A DNA stretch of 64,000 bases, from positions 8,184,001 through 8,248,000 of the forward strand of contig NZ_CP074102.1 in NCBI RefSeq assembly GCF_018310535.1, written 5' to 3'. Below the pieces are notes generated by a model. That model did not search any database. It was not told where the DNA came from and saw only the letters and a program-made list of their open reading frames with translations. Position 1 is the first letter of the stretch; the number at the start of each line of letters is the position of its first letter. A program made the position numbers and the translations under genes. Source of the DNA: Streptomyces mirabilis (GTDB lineage Bacteria > Actinomycetota > Actinomycetes > Streptomycetales > Streptomycetaceae). This document shows, one piece after another, positions 54,640 through 62,991 of this stretch.

Positions 54640-55275
54640 TCAGCGGCTCGGCAGGGAATCGAGCAGTTCGGTGATGTGGGCGTCGATCTCGTCGCGGATG
54701 ATGCGCACGACGCCGATCGGTGCGCCCTCGGGGTCGGCGACGGGCCAGTCCAGGTAGCGGCGGCCGGGCACCACCGGACAGGCGTCGCCGCAGCCCATGG
54801 TGATGACGATGTCGGCGGCCTGCACCACCTCGTCGGTCAGCGGCTTGGGGAAGGCGTTCGCGATGTGCGCGCCGGCCTCGGTGATGGCCTGCGCGACCAC
54901 GGGTTCCACGGCGGTGGCCGGGTGCGTGCCCGCGGAGGAGACGACCGCCTGACCTTGTGCCCGGTGGGCCAGGAGCGCGGCGGCCATCTGCGAGCGTCCC
55001 GCGTTGTGGCTGCAGACGAACAGCACCCGCGGCAGCCCGACGCCGGGTCCTCCCTCGACGTGGGCGAGCGCGTCCAGCCGCTCGGCCGTGAAGCGTTCCG
55101 CCAGGACGACCAGGTGGGTGCGTACGTGGGCGTGCTCGGCGAGTTGGGCGTACGAGTCGGCGACGAGGCGCTGCACGGTCTCGGTCGAGAAACGGCCCCG
55201 GTAGCGGACGGCGAGCCGGGCGGCTCCGGCCGCGAGGCGTTGATCGGGGAGGACGGGAGGTGGGGACGAAGTCAT
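54640..55275 (-). CDS. ArsC-type reductase with N-terminal helical domain
   Basis: 211 aa. Residues 1-75 are a helical bundle (TVQRLVADSYAQLAEHAHVR) found fused to ArsC in actinobacteria. Residues about 80-211 repeat the ArsC fold: [40 protein letters not shown] and VVRIIRDEIDAHITELL. Both active-site Cys regions are present. It is the first gene of the minus-strand ars operon, 58 bp before arsC, and could differ in reductant or substrate. Confidence 0.9.
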   Translation of the reverse strand: MTSSPPPVLPDQRLAAGAARLAVRYRGRFSTETVQRLVADSYAQLAEHAHVRTHLVVLAERFTAERLDALAHVEGGPGVGLPRVLFVCSHNAGRSQMAAALLAHRAQGQAVVSSAGTHPATAVEPVVAQAITEAGAHIANAFPKPLTDEVVQAADIVITMGCGDACPVVPGRRYLDWPVADPEGAPIGVVRIIRDEIDAHITELLDSLPSR

Positions 55276-55320
55276 GAGAAGCCCTTTCGACGGGATACGG
55301 ATCCCAGGGTTCAGCGCAAG

Positions 55321-55330
55321 CTGATATCAG
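55321..55330. promoter_or_regulatory. Probable ArsR operator
   Basis: CTGATATCAG, a perfect 10-bp palindrome in the 82-bp divergent gap. TGAT-N8-ATCA at 55339-55354 is a second candidate. Confidence 0.6.
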
Positions 55331-55357
55331 CTCCGAATGATGTGAAAGTATCAGTCC

Positions 55358-55672
55358 ATGATGACATCAGTCGACACTGATCTGATCCGGGTTCTGGCCG
55401 ACCCGCTCCGGCTCCAGATCGTCACCCTGCTCGCCCAGGAGACGCTCTGCAGCACGCACCTGATCGAGGAGACGGGCGTCAAGCAGACCAACCTCTCCAA
55501 CCATCTGAAGGTGCTGCGCGAAGCCGGGGTCGTGGAGACCGAGCCGTGCGGCCGGTTCACCTACTACCGGCTCAAGCCCGACGTCATCGCATCCCTCGCC
55601 GGCCAGTTCGCCGACCTCGCGGAGACCGCGCGTGTCACTGCCGAGAACAACGTCAAGCGGTCCTGCCCCTGA
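55358..55672 (+). CDS. arsR: ArsR-family metalloregulator (first copy)
   Basis: 104 aa from ATG 55358 (or 55361). Winged helix: RVLADPLRLQIVTLLAQETL, CSTHLIEETGVKQTNLSNHL, KVLREAGVVETEPCGRFTYY. Cys in ETLCSTHL and a late Cys pair region (KRSCP) are candidate As(III) ligands. It represses the divergent arsC genes and its own operon with the aquaporin until arsenite binds. Confidence 0.92.
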   Translation: MMTSVDTDLIRVLADPLRLQIVTLLAQETLCSTHLIEETGVKQTNLSNHLKVLREAGVVETEPCGRFTYYRLKPDVIASLAGQFADLAETARVTAENNVKRSCP

Positions 55673-55739
55673 TCGCCGGCCCCCTGACCCCTGTCGCCCG
55701 AGTACCCGTCGCCCGAGGCGACCGCACTGAGGAGTCCTG

Positions 55740-56510
55740 TTGACCGCCACCCATGAGTCCGCCACGGGGTCCGCCATTCCCGCTGGCGAGCCGCAGCCCG
55801 CCCCGGGGGCCACCCCGCCCCGTACCCCGCTGGTCGCCAAGGCCGCCGCCGAACTGGTCGGCACGGCGGCCCTGGTGGCGGTCGTGGTCGGCTCCGGCAT
55901 CCAGGCCACCGAGCTGACCCACGACGTCGGCCTCCAGTTGCTGGCCAACTCGCTGGCCACCGTCTTCGGGCTCGGCGTTCTGATCGCCCTGCTCGGCCCG
56001 GTCTCCGGCGCGCACTTCAACCCCGCCGTCACGCTCGCCGAGTGGTGGACGGCACGGCGCGGAGGTGCCGGGGTCACCCTTCGGGAAGCGGCCGTGTACG
56101 TCCCCGCGCAGATCACCGGCGCGATCGCGGGCGCCGTCCTGGCCGACGCGATGTTCGGCGAGCAGCTGGTGAAGTGGTCCACGCACGACCGCTCGGCAGG
56201 ACACTTGTTGCTCGGTGAGGTCGTCGCCACTGCCGGACTGATCTTGCTGATCTTCGGCCTGGCCCGCACCGACCGGCTGCGCTTCGCCCCCGTGGCCGTC
56301 GCCTCGTACATCGGCGCCGCCTACTGGTTCACCTCCTCCACGTCCTTCGCCAACCCGGCGGTGACCATCGGCCGAGCCTTCACCGACACCTTCGCGGGCA
56401 TCGCGCCGGGCTCGGTCGCGGGCTTCATCGGCATGCAACTCGTCGGCGCGGTGGTCGGACTGGCGCTGGTGGCGCTCATCTTCATGCCCGGCCGGGCGCC
56501 CGCCCAGTAG
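55740..56510 (+). CDS. MIP-family aquaporin, probable arsenic efflux channel
   Basis: 256 aa from TTG 55740 with GAGGAG 6 bp upstream. Six membrane helices and the two half-helix NPA loops GAHFNPAVTLAEWW and TSFANPAVTIGRAF. In ars operons an aquaglyceroporin such as AqpS provides downhill exit for arsenite made by ArsC, and replaces ArsB/Acr3. No Acr3 or ArsB gene is visible here, which supports that role. Confidence 0.88.
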   Translation: MTATHESATGSAIPAGEPQPAPGATPPRTPLVAKAAAELVGTAALVAVVVGSGIQATELTHDVGLQLLANSLATVFGLGVLIALLGPVSGAHFNPAVTLAEWWTARRGGAGVTLREAAVYVPAQITGAIAGAVLADAMFGEQLVKWSTHDRSAGHLLLGEVVATAGLILLIFGLARTDRLRFAPVAVASYIGAAYWFTSSTSFANPAVTIGRAFTDTFAGIAPGSVAGFIGMQLVGAVVGLALVALIFMPGRAPAQ

Positions 56511-56518
56511 CCCGCCGC

Positions 56519-57572
56519 ATGACACAGGCGACCCAGGTCGTGGTGGCCGGCGGCGGTCAGGCCGGGCTCACCGTCGGGTACCACCTGCGCCGACCGGGCA
56601 TCGAGTTCGTCATCCTCGACGCCCAGGCCGTGCCGGGTGGCGCCTGGCAGCACGCCTGGGAGTCGCTGCATCTGTTCTCCCCGGCCGCGTTCTCCTCGCT
56701 GCCGGGGTGGCTCATGCCGGCGCAGGCGCGCGAGGAGTATCCGGACGCGGCGCACGTGGTGTCGTATCTGCGCGACTACGAGAAGCGTTACGACCTGCCC
56801 GTCCAGCGGCGGGTGCGCGTCGCGGGCGTGCATCGGGACGGTGAACTCCTGCGGGTGGAGACCGACTCCGGGTCTTGGAGCGCACGGGCGGTCATCAGCG
56901 CGACGGGGACCTGGTGGCGCCCCTTCCTGCCGGCGGTGACCCGGGCGCGGGGACTTCGGCGGCGCACAGCTGCACACCGTCGAATACCGCACGCCCCAGG
57001 AGATCGCGGGCCGCCGCGTATTGCGGTCGGGGGCGGCAATTCCGGCGCACAGATCGCCGCCGACCTCGCCTACGACACCGAGCTGACCTGGGTCACCCAG
57101 CGGCAGCCCCGCTTCCTGGCCGACGGCATCGGCGGCCGCGCTCTGTTCGACGCCACCGTCCGCCGCCGCGCCCTCGACGAGGGCCGTACGGATACCGGTG
57201 GCGTCGCCTCGCTCGGCGACATCGTCGCCGTCCCGCTCGTACGCGCGGCACGCGACGGCGGCCTGCCTCAAGGCCGCGCCCATGTTCACCCGCCTCCTCC
57301 CGGGAGGCGTCGAATGGGCCGACGGGACGCGGGCCGAGGCCGACACGATCGTCTGGTGCACCGGCTTCCGCCCGGCACTCTCCCACCTCGCCCCACTCAA
57401 GCTGCGGGAAACGCGTGGCCACATCCTCACCGCCGGCACTCAGGCCGTGGCCGAACCATGCCTGCACCTGCTCGGCTACGGCGACTGGACCGGGCCGGCC
57501 TCCGCCACACTGACCGGCGTCGGCCGGCCTGCGAGGGACGCGGCCCGCGCGGTCGCGGAGCTCGTCCGCTGA
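56519..57572 (+). pseudogene. ArsO-like flavoprotein monooxygenase, frameshifted
   Basis: Begins VVVAGGGQAGLTVGYHLRRP at 56519, 8 bp after the aquaporin. The first frame holds to about 56945. The next 70 bp continue the family sequence in another frame (DFGGAQLHTVEYRTPQEIAG). The first frame resumes with AVGGGNSGAQIAADLAYDTE. From about 57265 a third frame carries APMFTRLLPGGVEWADGTRA, IVWCTGFRPALSHLAPL, to the stop at 57572. All domains are recognisable but the chain is broken three times. ArsO-type enzymes accompany ars operons. Confidence 0.8.
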
Positions 57573-57594
57573 TCCCAGCCCAGGGGCTGTGGAC

Positions 57595-58145
57595 TCACAC
57601 GGTCAGCACGGTCGCTGCGTCCACCCAGCGGGCCAACAGACTGAAGGCGGCGAGTTGTTCGAGTGCCCCGTGCTCCGGCAGCTCCGGGAGGCCGTCCTCA
57701 TGGCTGTTGGGGTTGCGGATCGCCGCGTAACACCCTTCAGCAAACGCCATGGCTCCGCGGTGGACACTGCGGAAAGTGTCGCTCCCGTCGTCCTCCATGA
57801 GCCGCAACCGGGGTTGGTCCGCCTTCGGGGCGTCCAGCGAGAACACGCGCTGGAAGAGCTTCGTCTCTCCGACGTCGCGGCGCCCGATCTTCTTCCGCGC
57901 CTCGGCGTTGACTTTCCTGGCGGCCGCTGTGACCGCTTCCCGGCGGTGCCCACTGCGCCACAGCGCACGGGCTCCCTCCCGTGGGCGCTCGCGACGATGC
58001 CGGCCTGCGAGCCGTGGGTGGAACGGGAACCGGGGAAGGCCGGAGCGGCGCTTCCGGTGCGTGGCGGTTTTGGCGGTTCGTAGTCAGTCAGATGGAGAAA
58101 CCGGGCCACCTCGTTGCGCGCCCAGGGGATGTCGATGCCCATGGC
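57595..58145 (-). pseudogene. TIGR02391 (Ymh) family protein, frameshifted
   Basis: The C-terminal part is clear: ALWRSGHRREAVTAAARKVN, then FSLDAPKADQPRLRLMEDDG, FRSVHRGAMAFAEGCYAAIR, NPNSHEDGLPELPEHGALEQ. The N-terminal part (MGIDIPWARNEVARFLHLTD, from ATG about 58142) is in a different frame. At least one indel near 57975 separates them, and the stretch between is atypical. The family is of unknown function and often sits in accessory or phage-defence-rich regions. Confidence 0.7.
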
Positions 58146-58150
58146 CCTAG

Positions 58151-59029
58151 GCCGCGTCTTCAAAAGATCTTGAGTGGTGGATCATGGTCGGGTGATACGT
58201 CGCCATGAACTGTCCGATGCCGAGTGGGAGTTCGTCGGACCGCTGCTGCCGGTGTCACTGCGGGGCCGGAAGCGGCTGGACGACCGCAAGGTGCTCAACG
58301 GGATCGTGTGGAAGTTCCGCACCGGGACGGCCTGGCGGGACGTGCCGGAGCGGTACGGCCCGTGGGCCACGCTGCCACCCGCTTTCGCCGGTGGGCGCCG
58401 GACGGCACCTTCGAGCGGATGCTCCGGGCCGCCCAGGCGCACGCCGACGCGGCCGGGGACATCGACTGGCTGGTGTCGGTCGACTCCACCATCGTCCGGG
58501 CCCACCAGCACGCCGCCGGGGCCCGAAAAGGGGGCTCCGCAGCCCCGGCCTCGGACGCTCCAGGGGCGGCCTGACCAGCAAGATTCACCTGGCCTGTGAC
58601 GCCTTGGGCCGCCCGCTCGCCTTCACGATCACGGGCGGGAACACCAACGACTGCACCCAGTTCACCGCCGTGATGGAGGCGATACGGGTGCCCCGCCTCG
58701 GCCCCGCGTGCGGCCCTCCCATGTCCTGGGCGACAAAGGCTACAGCTCGAGGGCCATCCGGACCTGGCTGCGACGCCGGGGTATCAGCCACACCATCCCC
58801 GAGCGGGCCGACCAGGCCCGCAATCGGCACCGACGCGGCAGCCGGGGCGGGCGCCCGCCGGTCTTCGACAAGCAGCTCTACAAGCGTCGCAACGTGGTGG
58901 AACGCTGCTTTAACCGCCTGAAGCAATGGCGCGGCATCGCTACCCGCTACGACAAGACCGCCGAGTCCTACCAGGCAGCCGTCACCCTCGCATCGCTCCT
59001 GATGTGGGCGTGACATTTGAAGACAACCC
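58151..59029 (+). mobile_element. Decayed IS5-family insertion sequence
   Basis: CTAG at 58147-58150 and 59030-59033 flank ends that share GTCTTCAAA as inverted repeats (GCCGCGTCTTCAAAAG left; complement of CATTTGAAGACAACCC right). This matches the target preference of the IS5-type element at 10586. The transposase inside is frameshifted. Confidence 0.75.
58174..59013 (+). pseudogene. IS5-family transposase with several frameshifts
   Basis: Pieces in three frames: RRHELSDAEWEFVGPLLPVS to TGTAWRDVPERYGPWAT; then FRRWAPDGTFERMLRAAQAH and LVSVDSTIVRAHQHAAG (first Asp); then GRSRGGLTSKIHLACDALGR and GGNTNDCTQFTAVMEAI; finally VLGDKGYSSRAIRTWLRRRG and NVVERCFNRLKQWRGIATRY (second Asp, Glu). At least three frame changes rule out a single protein, and their number is beyond programmed slippage. 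Confidence 0.85.
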
Positions 59030-59032
59030 CTA

Positions 59033-60322
59033 GCTTGATCTTTAACGTCCGGAGTCGAATGGTGCGTCGAACTTGATCGCTCGGTCCGGTAACTGCCGTA
59101 CGCGGAAGCGGCCTTCGGCTGAACATGTGCTCCGACCAAGGAACACACACGTCCAGCACGAAGGCCGTGAGGATGAGTCTGCTGCATCACGCTGTCCGGC
59201 GAGAGCCGTTGGCGCAACTGTCATGCTTCCGGGGCGAGTTCTACTCCTGTCTGACCGCTCGTTCGGACGCGTTGTTCGAGCTGGCTGATGCCGTTCTGTG
59301 CGGTGACGGGCCGGTGAGGTCGCTGGCCGAGCTGTCGCTGGTGGGTGAACACCGCCGCGGCCATGGCGGGCTCTACGCCGCCCTGGCCCGTGGACGCATC
59401 GACGCCGGCCGGCTGCGGCGGGCACTGGCCGAAGTGCCACTGCCGCGGGCTGCCGACGGCCGGCTGGTCCTGGCCGTCGACGTCACCTGCTGGCTGCGGC
59501 CCGATGCCCACACCTCACCACAGCGGATCCTGTGCCACACCTACGGCCGGGGCAAGGACCAGCACATCCCCGTCCCCGGCTGGCCCTACTCGATCATCTG
59601 CGCACTCGAGCCAGGCCGCAGCTCATGGACCGCACCCCTGGACGCGCTGCGCCTGGCGCCCGGCGACGACACCGCCACCGTCACCGCCCGGCAGCTGCGC
59701 GATCTGCTTCAGCGACTGATCGCAGCGGGGCAGTGGCAGACGGGCGACCCGGACATCCTCATCGTCGCGGACGCCGGATACGACGCACCCCGCCTCGGCT
59801 TCCTCCTGAGGGACCTGCCCGTGCAGGTGCTGGCCCGGATGCGTTCGGACCGCGTCCTGCGCAGAGCTGTCCCGCCCCGGCTGCCGCACACCCAGGGCCG
59901 GCCTCCCCGGCACGGCAGCGAGTTCGTCTTCGGACAGCCCGACACCTGGGACACCCCGGACACCGAAACCGTCACCGACACACGCCTCTACGGCACCGCC
60001 ACCGCTCGTTCCTGGAACCGGCTCCACCCCAAACTGACCCACCGCTCCTCCTGGGCCGCAGCCGACGGCACCCTCCCGATCGTCGAGGGGACCGTGATCC
60101 GCCTGGACATCGACCACCTGCCCAGCGGAGCAACCCCCAAGCCCGTCTGGCTGTGGTGGTCCGGCACCGACGCCACCCCGGCAGACGCAGACCGCCTCTG
60201 GCAGGCCTACCTGCGGCGCTTCGACATCGAGCGTGCACACACCCCGCAAAACACAGCCGCCGAAGCAGAGAACGAAGAAGTCAACCACCCCACGACCCCG
60301 CCGCACAGGTTAAAGATCAAGC
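59033..60322 (+). mobile_element. Insertion sequence with truncated transposase
   Basis: Perfect 14-bp inverted ends GCTTGATCTTTAAC (59033-59046) and its complement (60309-60322) enclose one transposase gene. The left end touches the CTAG of the previous IS5-type element, so the two are back to back. Confidence 0.75.
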
Positions 60323-60399
60323 GTACGTCCAGCAGTCCGGGCGTCTTCCCAGTTCAGAAGGGGTGTGAACGATGTAACCGGACGTCAAGCTCAGGATAG
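59173..60399 (+). CDS. Transposase (IS701/IS4-like DDE type), C-terminus rearranged
   Basis: From ATG 59173 (GTGAGG just upstream). DDE-like features: RLVLAVDVTCWLRPDAHTSP (first Asp), DPDILIVADAGYDAPRLGFL (second Asp) and LWQAYLRRFDIE (Glu region). After RRFDIE the expected C-terminal 80-100 residues are missing. Instead the frame runs through AHTPQNTAAEAENEEVNHPT, over the IS end and into the group II intron leader. The true C-terminal tail is probably in another frame. Activity is doubtful. Confidence 0.75.
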   Translation: MSLLHHAVRREPLAQLSCFRGEFYSCLTARSDALFELADAVLCGDGPVRSLAELSLVGEHRRGHGGLYAALARGRIDAGRLRRALAEVPLPRAADGRLVLAVDVTCWLRPDAHTSPQRILCHTYGRGKDQHIPVPGWPYSIICALEPGRSSWTAPLDALRLAPGDDTATVTARQLRDLLQRLIAAGQWQTGDPDILIVADAGYDAPRLGFLLRDLPVQVLARMRSDRVLRRAVPPRLPHTQGRPPRHGSEFVFGQPDTWDTPDTETVTDTRLYGTATARSWNRLHPKLTHRSSWAAADGTLPIVEGTVIRLDIDHLPSGATPKPVWLWWSGTDATPADADRLWQAYLRRFDIERAHTPQNTAAEAENEEVNHPTTPPHRLKIKRTSSSPGVFPVQKGCERCNRTSSSG

Positions 60400-60905
60400 C
60401 CAGCCGGTGGAAGTCCGGTCCGGGGAGACGCCAGGGTCCCCGGTAGCTGACTCCCGGCGTCGCCCGAAATGGTGGCGTCGAAGTGGAGTGACAAGCGCCT
60501 CTCGGGGGCGTGCAACCGACCAGTCCGCAACATGAAGTGAAGCCTGCAGCGTCGTCATTTAACCCCCGCCCGCGGGCGGGCCAAGGAGGAGCCGAGCCTG
60601 TGCTTGATTGGCGAAGGCCACGGAAGATGATCTCGGACCTGGAGCGGTCGTCGAAGAACCTCCCGGCGTAAGGGGCGTGGAATGGTCGGAAGGTTGTCCT
60701 GGGAACTGGAGAGAGCCTCCTCGGCCCCGGGTATTGCGGCCCGGGAAGCGTGGCCTGCCTATAACCGGCAGAACCGGGAAATGGCGGGTTGTCGAGAGGC
60801 AGTCGGAGGGGGTCGTAGTAGTGACGATCGGCGGGACAACACAACCCGCTGGGAGCGAAGGGCCCCTGCTTCATCGACGCGATTCGAAAACAGGGAGGGA
60901 CCCGG

Positions 60906-62270
60906 ATGAGTGCCGTTACGGCTAGTTCCATCCGCCGGGAGGAAAGCGTCGCAGGACCAGTCCGCCGTCCTCTGGACAAGGTCCGAGCCTTGCAACGGAC
61001 GCTTTACCGCTGTGCCGAGCAAGAACCCGAACGCCGGTTTCACGCCCTGTATGGCCATGTCCACCGCATGGACGTTCTGAGGCGGGCGTGGGCCGGTGTG
61101 TGCGCAAACCGGGGTGCCCCCGGCGTGGACGGTACGACCGTCGACGCGGTGGAATCCTCGGGGGTGGATGCATTCCTCCAAGACCTTTCGCAGAGACTGC
61201 GGGCGCATACGTATCGTCCGTCAGTGCTGCGACGGGTCCAGATTCCCAAACCGGGGCGGCCGGGGGAGTTCCGGCCGCTATCGATCCCCACCGTGGCGGA
61301 CCGCGTGGTGATGACGGCTGCGAAACTGGTCATGGAACCAGTATTCGAGGCCCAGTTCACCGAGGCGAGCTATGGATTCAGGCCGAAGCGGTCCGCGATC
61401 GACGCGTGCGAGGCAGTGCGTGTCGCCGCGAACCAGCGGCGGGAGTGGGTGTTCGAGGCCGATATCCGCGACTGCTTCGGCACGATCGACCATGAGGCGC
61501 TGATGGCCCAAGTGGCGCGGCGTGTGGTGGACCGGCCGATGCTGAAGCTGATCCGGGCCTGGCTGCGGATGGGAGTCCTGGTGGGCGGGGTGACCTCGCC
61601 TACCGGGGCGGGAACCCCTCAGGGCTCACCGATTTCCCCATTGCTGGCAAATATCGCGCTGCACGTTCTCGACGAGGCGTGGCAGAACGAAGGTCGCCGG
61701 CTGGGGACGTTGGTGAGGTACTGCGATGATTTCGTAGTCCTGTCGCCGACCAAGCAACGGGCCGAACAGGCCCGTGAATTGGCGGCACGAGTTCTGGAAC
61801 GGCTCGGGATGCGATTGCATCCTGAGAAGACCGGCATCGTCTGCCTCACCCGAGGCGGGCAGGGCTTCGACTTTCTCGGCTTCCACCACCGGAAGATGGA
61901 ATCGTGGAAATGGCGGGGCAGGTACTACTTGCAACGCTGGCCCTCGGCCAGGGCGATGCGGGTACTGCGGGACAAAGTCCGTGCGGCGACCGCTCGTTCG
62001 AAGACTGAGCGGCCGGTATCCGCCGTGGTCGCCGATCTCAACCCGGTCCTGCGGGGCTGGTCGGCGTACTTCCGTAACGGGAACTCCGGACGGAAGTTCA
62101 ACGTGGTCGACGGCTATGTCCACGAACGGCTGGCGATCTTTGCCAGCGCGAAACACGGACTTGCGGGCAGGAACTGGACCACCCGATTTACTTATGGGTG
62201 GATCACCCGGCTCGGTGTCTACCGCCTTACCGGAAACGTGCACAGGGCAACGGCGCATGCCAGCCGGTGA
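60906..62270 (+). CDS. ltrA: Group II intron reverse transcriptase/maturase
   Basis: 454 aa from ATG 60906 (GGGAGGGACCCGG upstream). RT fingers-palm motifs: GVDGTTVDAVESSG, RRVQIPKPGRPGEFRPLSIP, YGFRPKRSAIDACEAVR, FEADIRDCFGTIDHEALM, GTPQGSPISPLLANIALHVL and the catalytic LVRYCDDFVVL (YCDD variant of YADD). The maturase X domain and a GWSAYFRNGN motif close it. There is no HNH endonuclease domain, as in bacterial class C introns. It should splice and retrotranspose its intron. Confidence 0.95.
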   Translation: MSAVTASSIRREESVAGPVRRPLDKVRALQRTLYRCAEQEPERRFHALYGHVHRMDVLRRAWAGVCANRGAPGVDGTTVDAVESSGVDAFLQDLSQRLRAHTYRPSVLRRVQIPKPGRPGEFRPLSIPTVADRVVMTAAKLVMEPVFEAQFTEASYGFRPKRSAIDACEAVRVAANQRREWVFEADIRDCFGTIDHEALMAQVARRVVDRPMLKLIRAWLRMGVLVGGVTSPTGAGTPQGSPISPLLANIALHVLDEAWQNEGRRLGTLVRYCDDFVVLSPTKQRAEQARELAARVLERLGMRLHPEKTGIVCLTRGGQGFDFLGFHHRKMESWKWRGRYYLQRWPSARAMRVLRDKVRAATARSKTERPVSAVVADLNPVLRGWSAYFRNGNSGRKFNVVDGYVHERLAIFASAKHGLAGRNWTTRFTYGWITRLGVYRLTGNVHRATAHASR

Positions 62271-62281
62271 ACGATGTCGGA

Positions 62282-62315
62282 AAGCCGTGTGCGGGAGAAC
62301 TGCATGCACGGTTTG
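62282..62315 (+). ncRNA. Group II intron domain V
   Basis: AAGCCGTG pairs with CACGGTTT around a GAGA (GNRA) tetraloop; the catalytic AGC triad is at 62283-62285. Length 34 nt, as usual. Confidence 0.8.
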
Positions 62316-62396
62316 AAGCGGCGGGGACTGGAAACGGGGCATCAGCCACCGCGCCAGTCCCCGACCCTACTAGGGTGGCCCGTCCGGTGACGGCTA

Positions 62397-62759
62397 TCAG
62401 GCGATCTTCAGCATCTGTGCCATGGCAGCCACCACCGACGGCTCCACTCGGTAGTACACCCAGGTGCCGCGCCGCTCGGAGGCCAGCAGCCCGGCCTCCT
62501 TCAGTTTCTTCAGGTGGTGGGAGACAGTCGGCTGGGAGACGCCGACGTCGGAGATGTCGCACACGCACGCCTCGCCGCCTTCGTGCGAGGCGACCAGCGA
62601 GAACAGCCGCAGCCGCACCGGGTCGCCGAGCGCCTTGAACGTCGCCGCTGTCCGCTCCGCCTCCTCGGCACTCAGCGGACGCTCCGTCAGCGGCGGGCAG
62701 CATGGCGCCGCGGCTTCAGCATCAGGTTCGAGCAGCGGCAGAACCTTCGTATTCGACAT
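62397..62759 (-). CDS. arsR: ArsR-family metalloregulator (second copy)
   Basis: 120 aa from ATG 62759. The Cys pair CCPPL near residue 20 and ACVCDISDVGVSQPTVSHHL in the recognition region (ELCVCDL-type alpha-3 site) suggest As(III)/Sb(III) sensing. Wing ERRGTWVYYRVEPS. The start codon lies inside a 32-bp inverted repeat, implying an operator on top of the start and possibly a leaderless mRNA. It is divergent from the flavoprotein gene at 62992. Confidence 0.92.
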   Translation of the reverse strand: MSNTKVLPLLEPDAEAAAPCCPPLTERPLSAEEAERTAATFKALGDPVRLRLFSLVASHEGGEACVCDISDVGVSQPTVSHHLKKLKEAGLLASERRGTWVYYRVEPSVVAAMAQMLKIA

Positions 62760-62783
62760 ACGTCTATGTTGACACATGTCGAA
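62752..62783. promoter_or_regulatory. ArsR operator 1, overlapping the arsR start
   Basis: TTCGACAT (62752-62759) and ATGTCGAA (62776-62783) are perfect 8-bp arms. The segment between includes GTCTATGTTGAC, which recurs in operator 2. Confidence 0.8.
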
Positions 62784-62898
62784 CCAGAGACACGCTTTCG
62801 CGCTGTGGCGATGGTGGGTGGCCGTGTTCGCCCAGGCCCCCGAAGGGGCCGGCCGTCACCGCCGACGGCAATGTCGGCGACTCCGCAATCGATCTCCA

Positions 62899-62934
62899 GT
62901 TTCGATAAGTGTCTATGTTGACGCTTGTCGAAAC
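62899..62934. promoter_or_regulatory. ArsR operator 2, before the flavoprotein gene
   Basis: GTTTCGA ... TCGAAAC arms around GTGTCTATGTTGACGCTTG. GTCTATGTTGAC is identical to operator 1. A smaller dyad TCGAC-N4-GTCGA follows at 62961-62974, close to the GTG start. Confidence 0.75.
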
Positions 62935-62991
62935 AAGTGGGATGCTGGCTGCGCAAGACATCGACAAACGTCGAAGCAAAGGGGATTCGTT

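Larger units (their letters stand above)
60363..62370 (+). mobile_element. Group II intron
   Basis: Begins GTGTG at 60363 (the GUGYG 5' consensus), has a structured 540-bp leader, the intron-encoded reverse transcriptase, then domain V (62282-62315) and a domain VI hairpin (GGGGACTGG ... CCAGTCCCC), and ends CCCTAC at 62370. It is inserted between the truncated IS and the second arsR. Exact ends are inferred from consensus. Confidence 0.8.

Noticed and set aside
60323..60905. Small plus-strand ORFs in the intron leader
   Set aside because: They fall in structured group II intron RNA (domains I-III) and lack ribosome sites or likeness.
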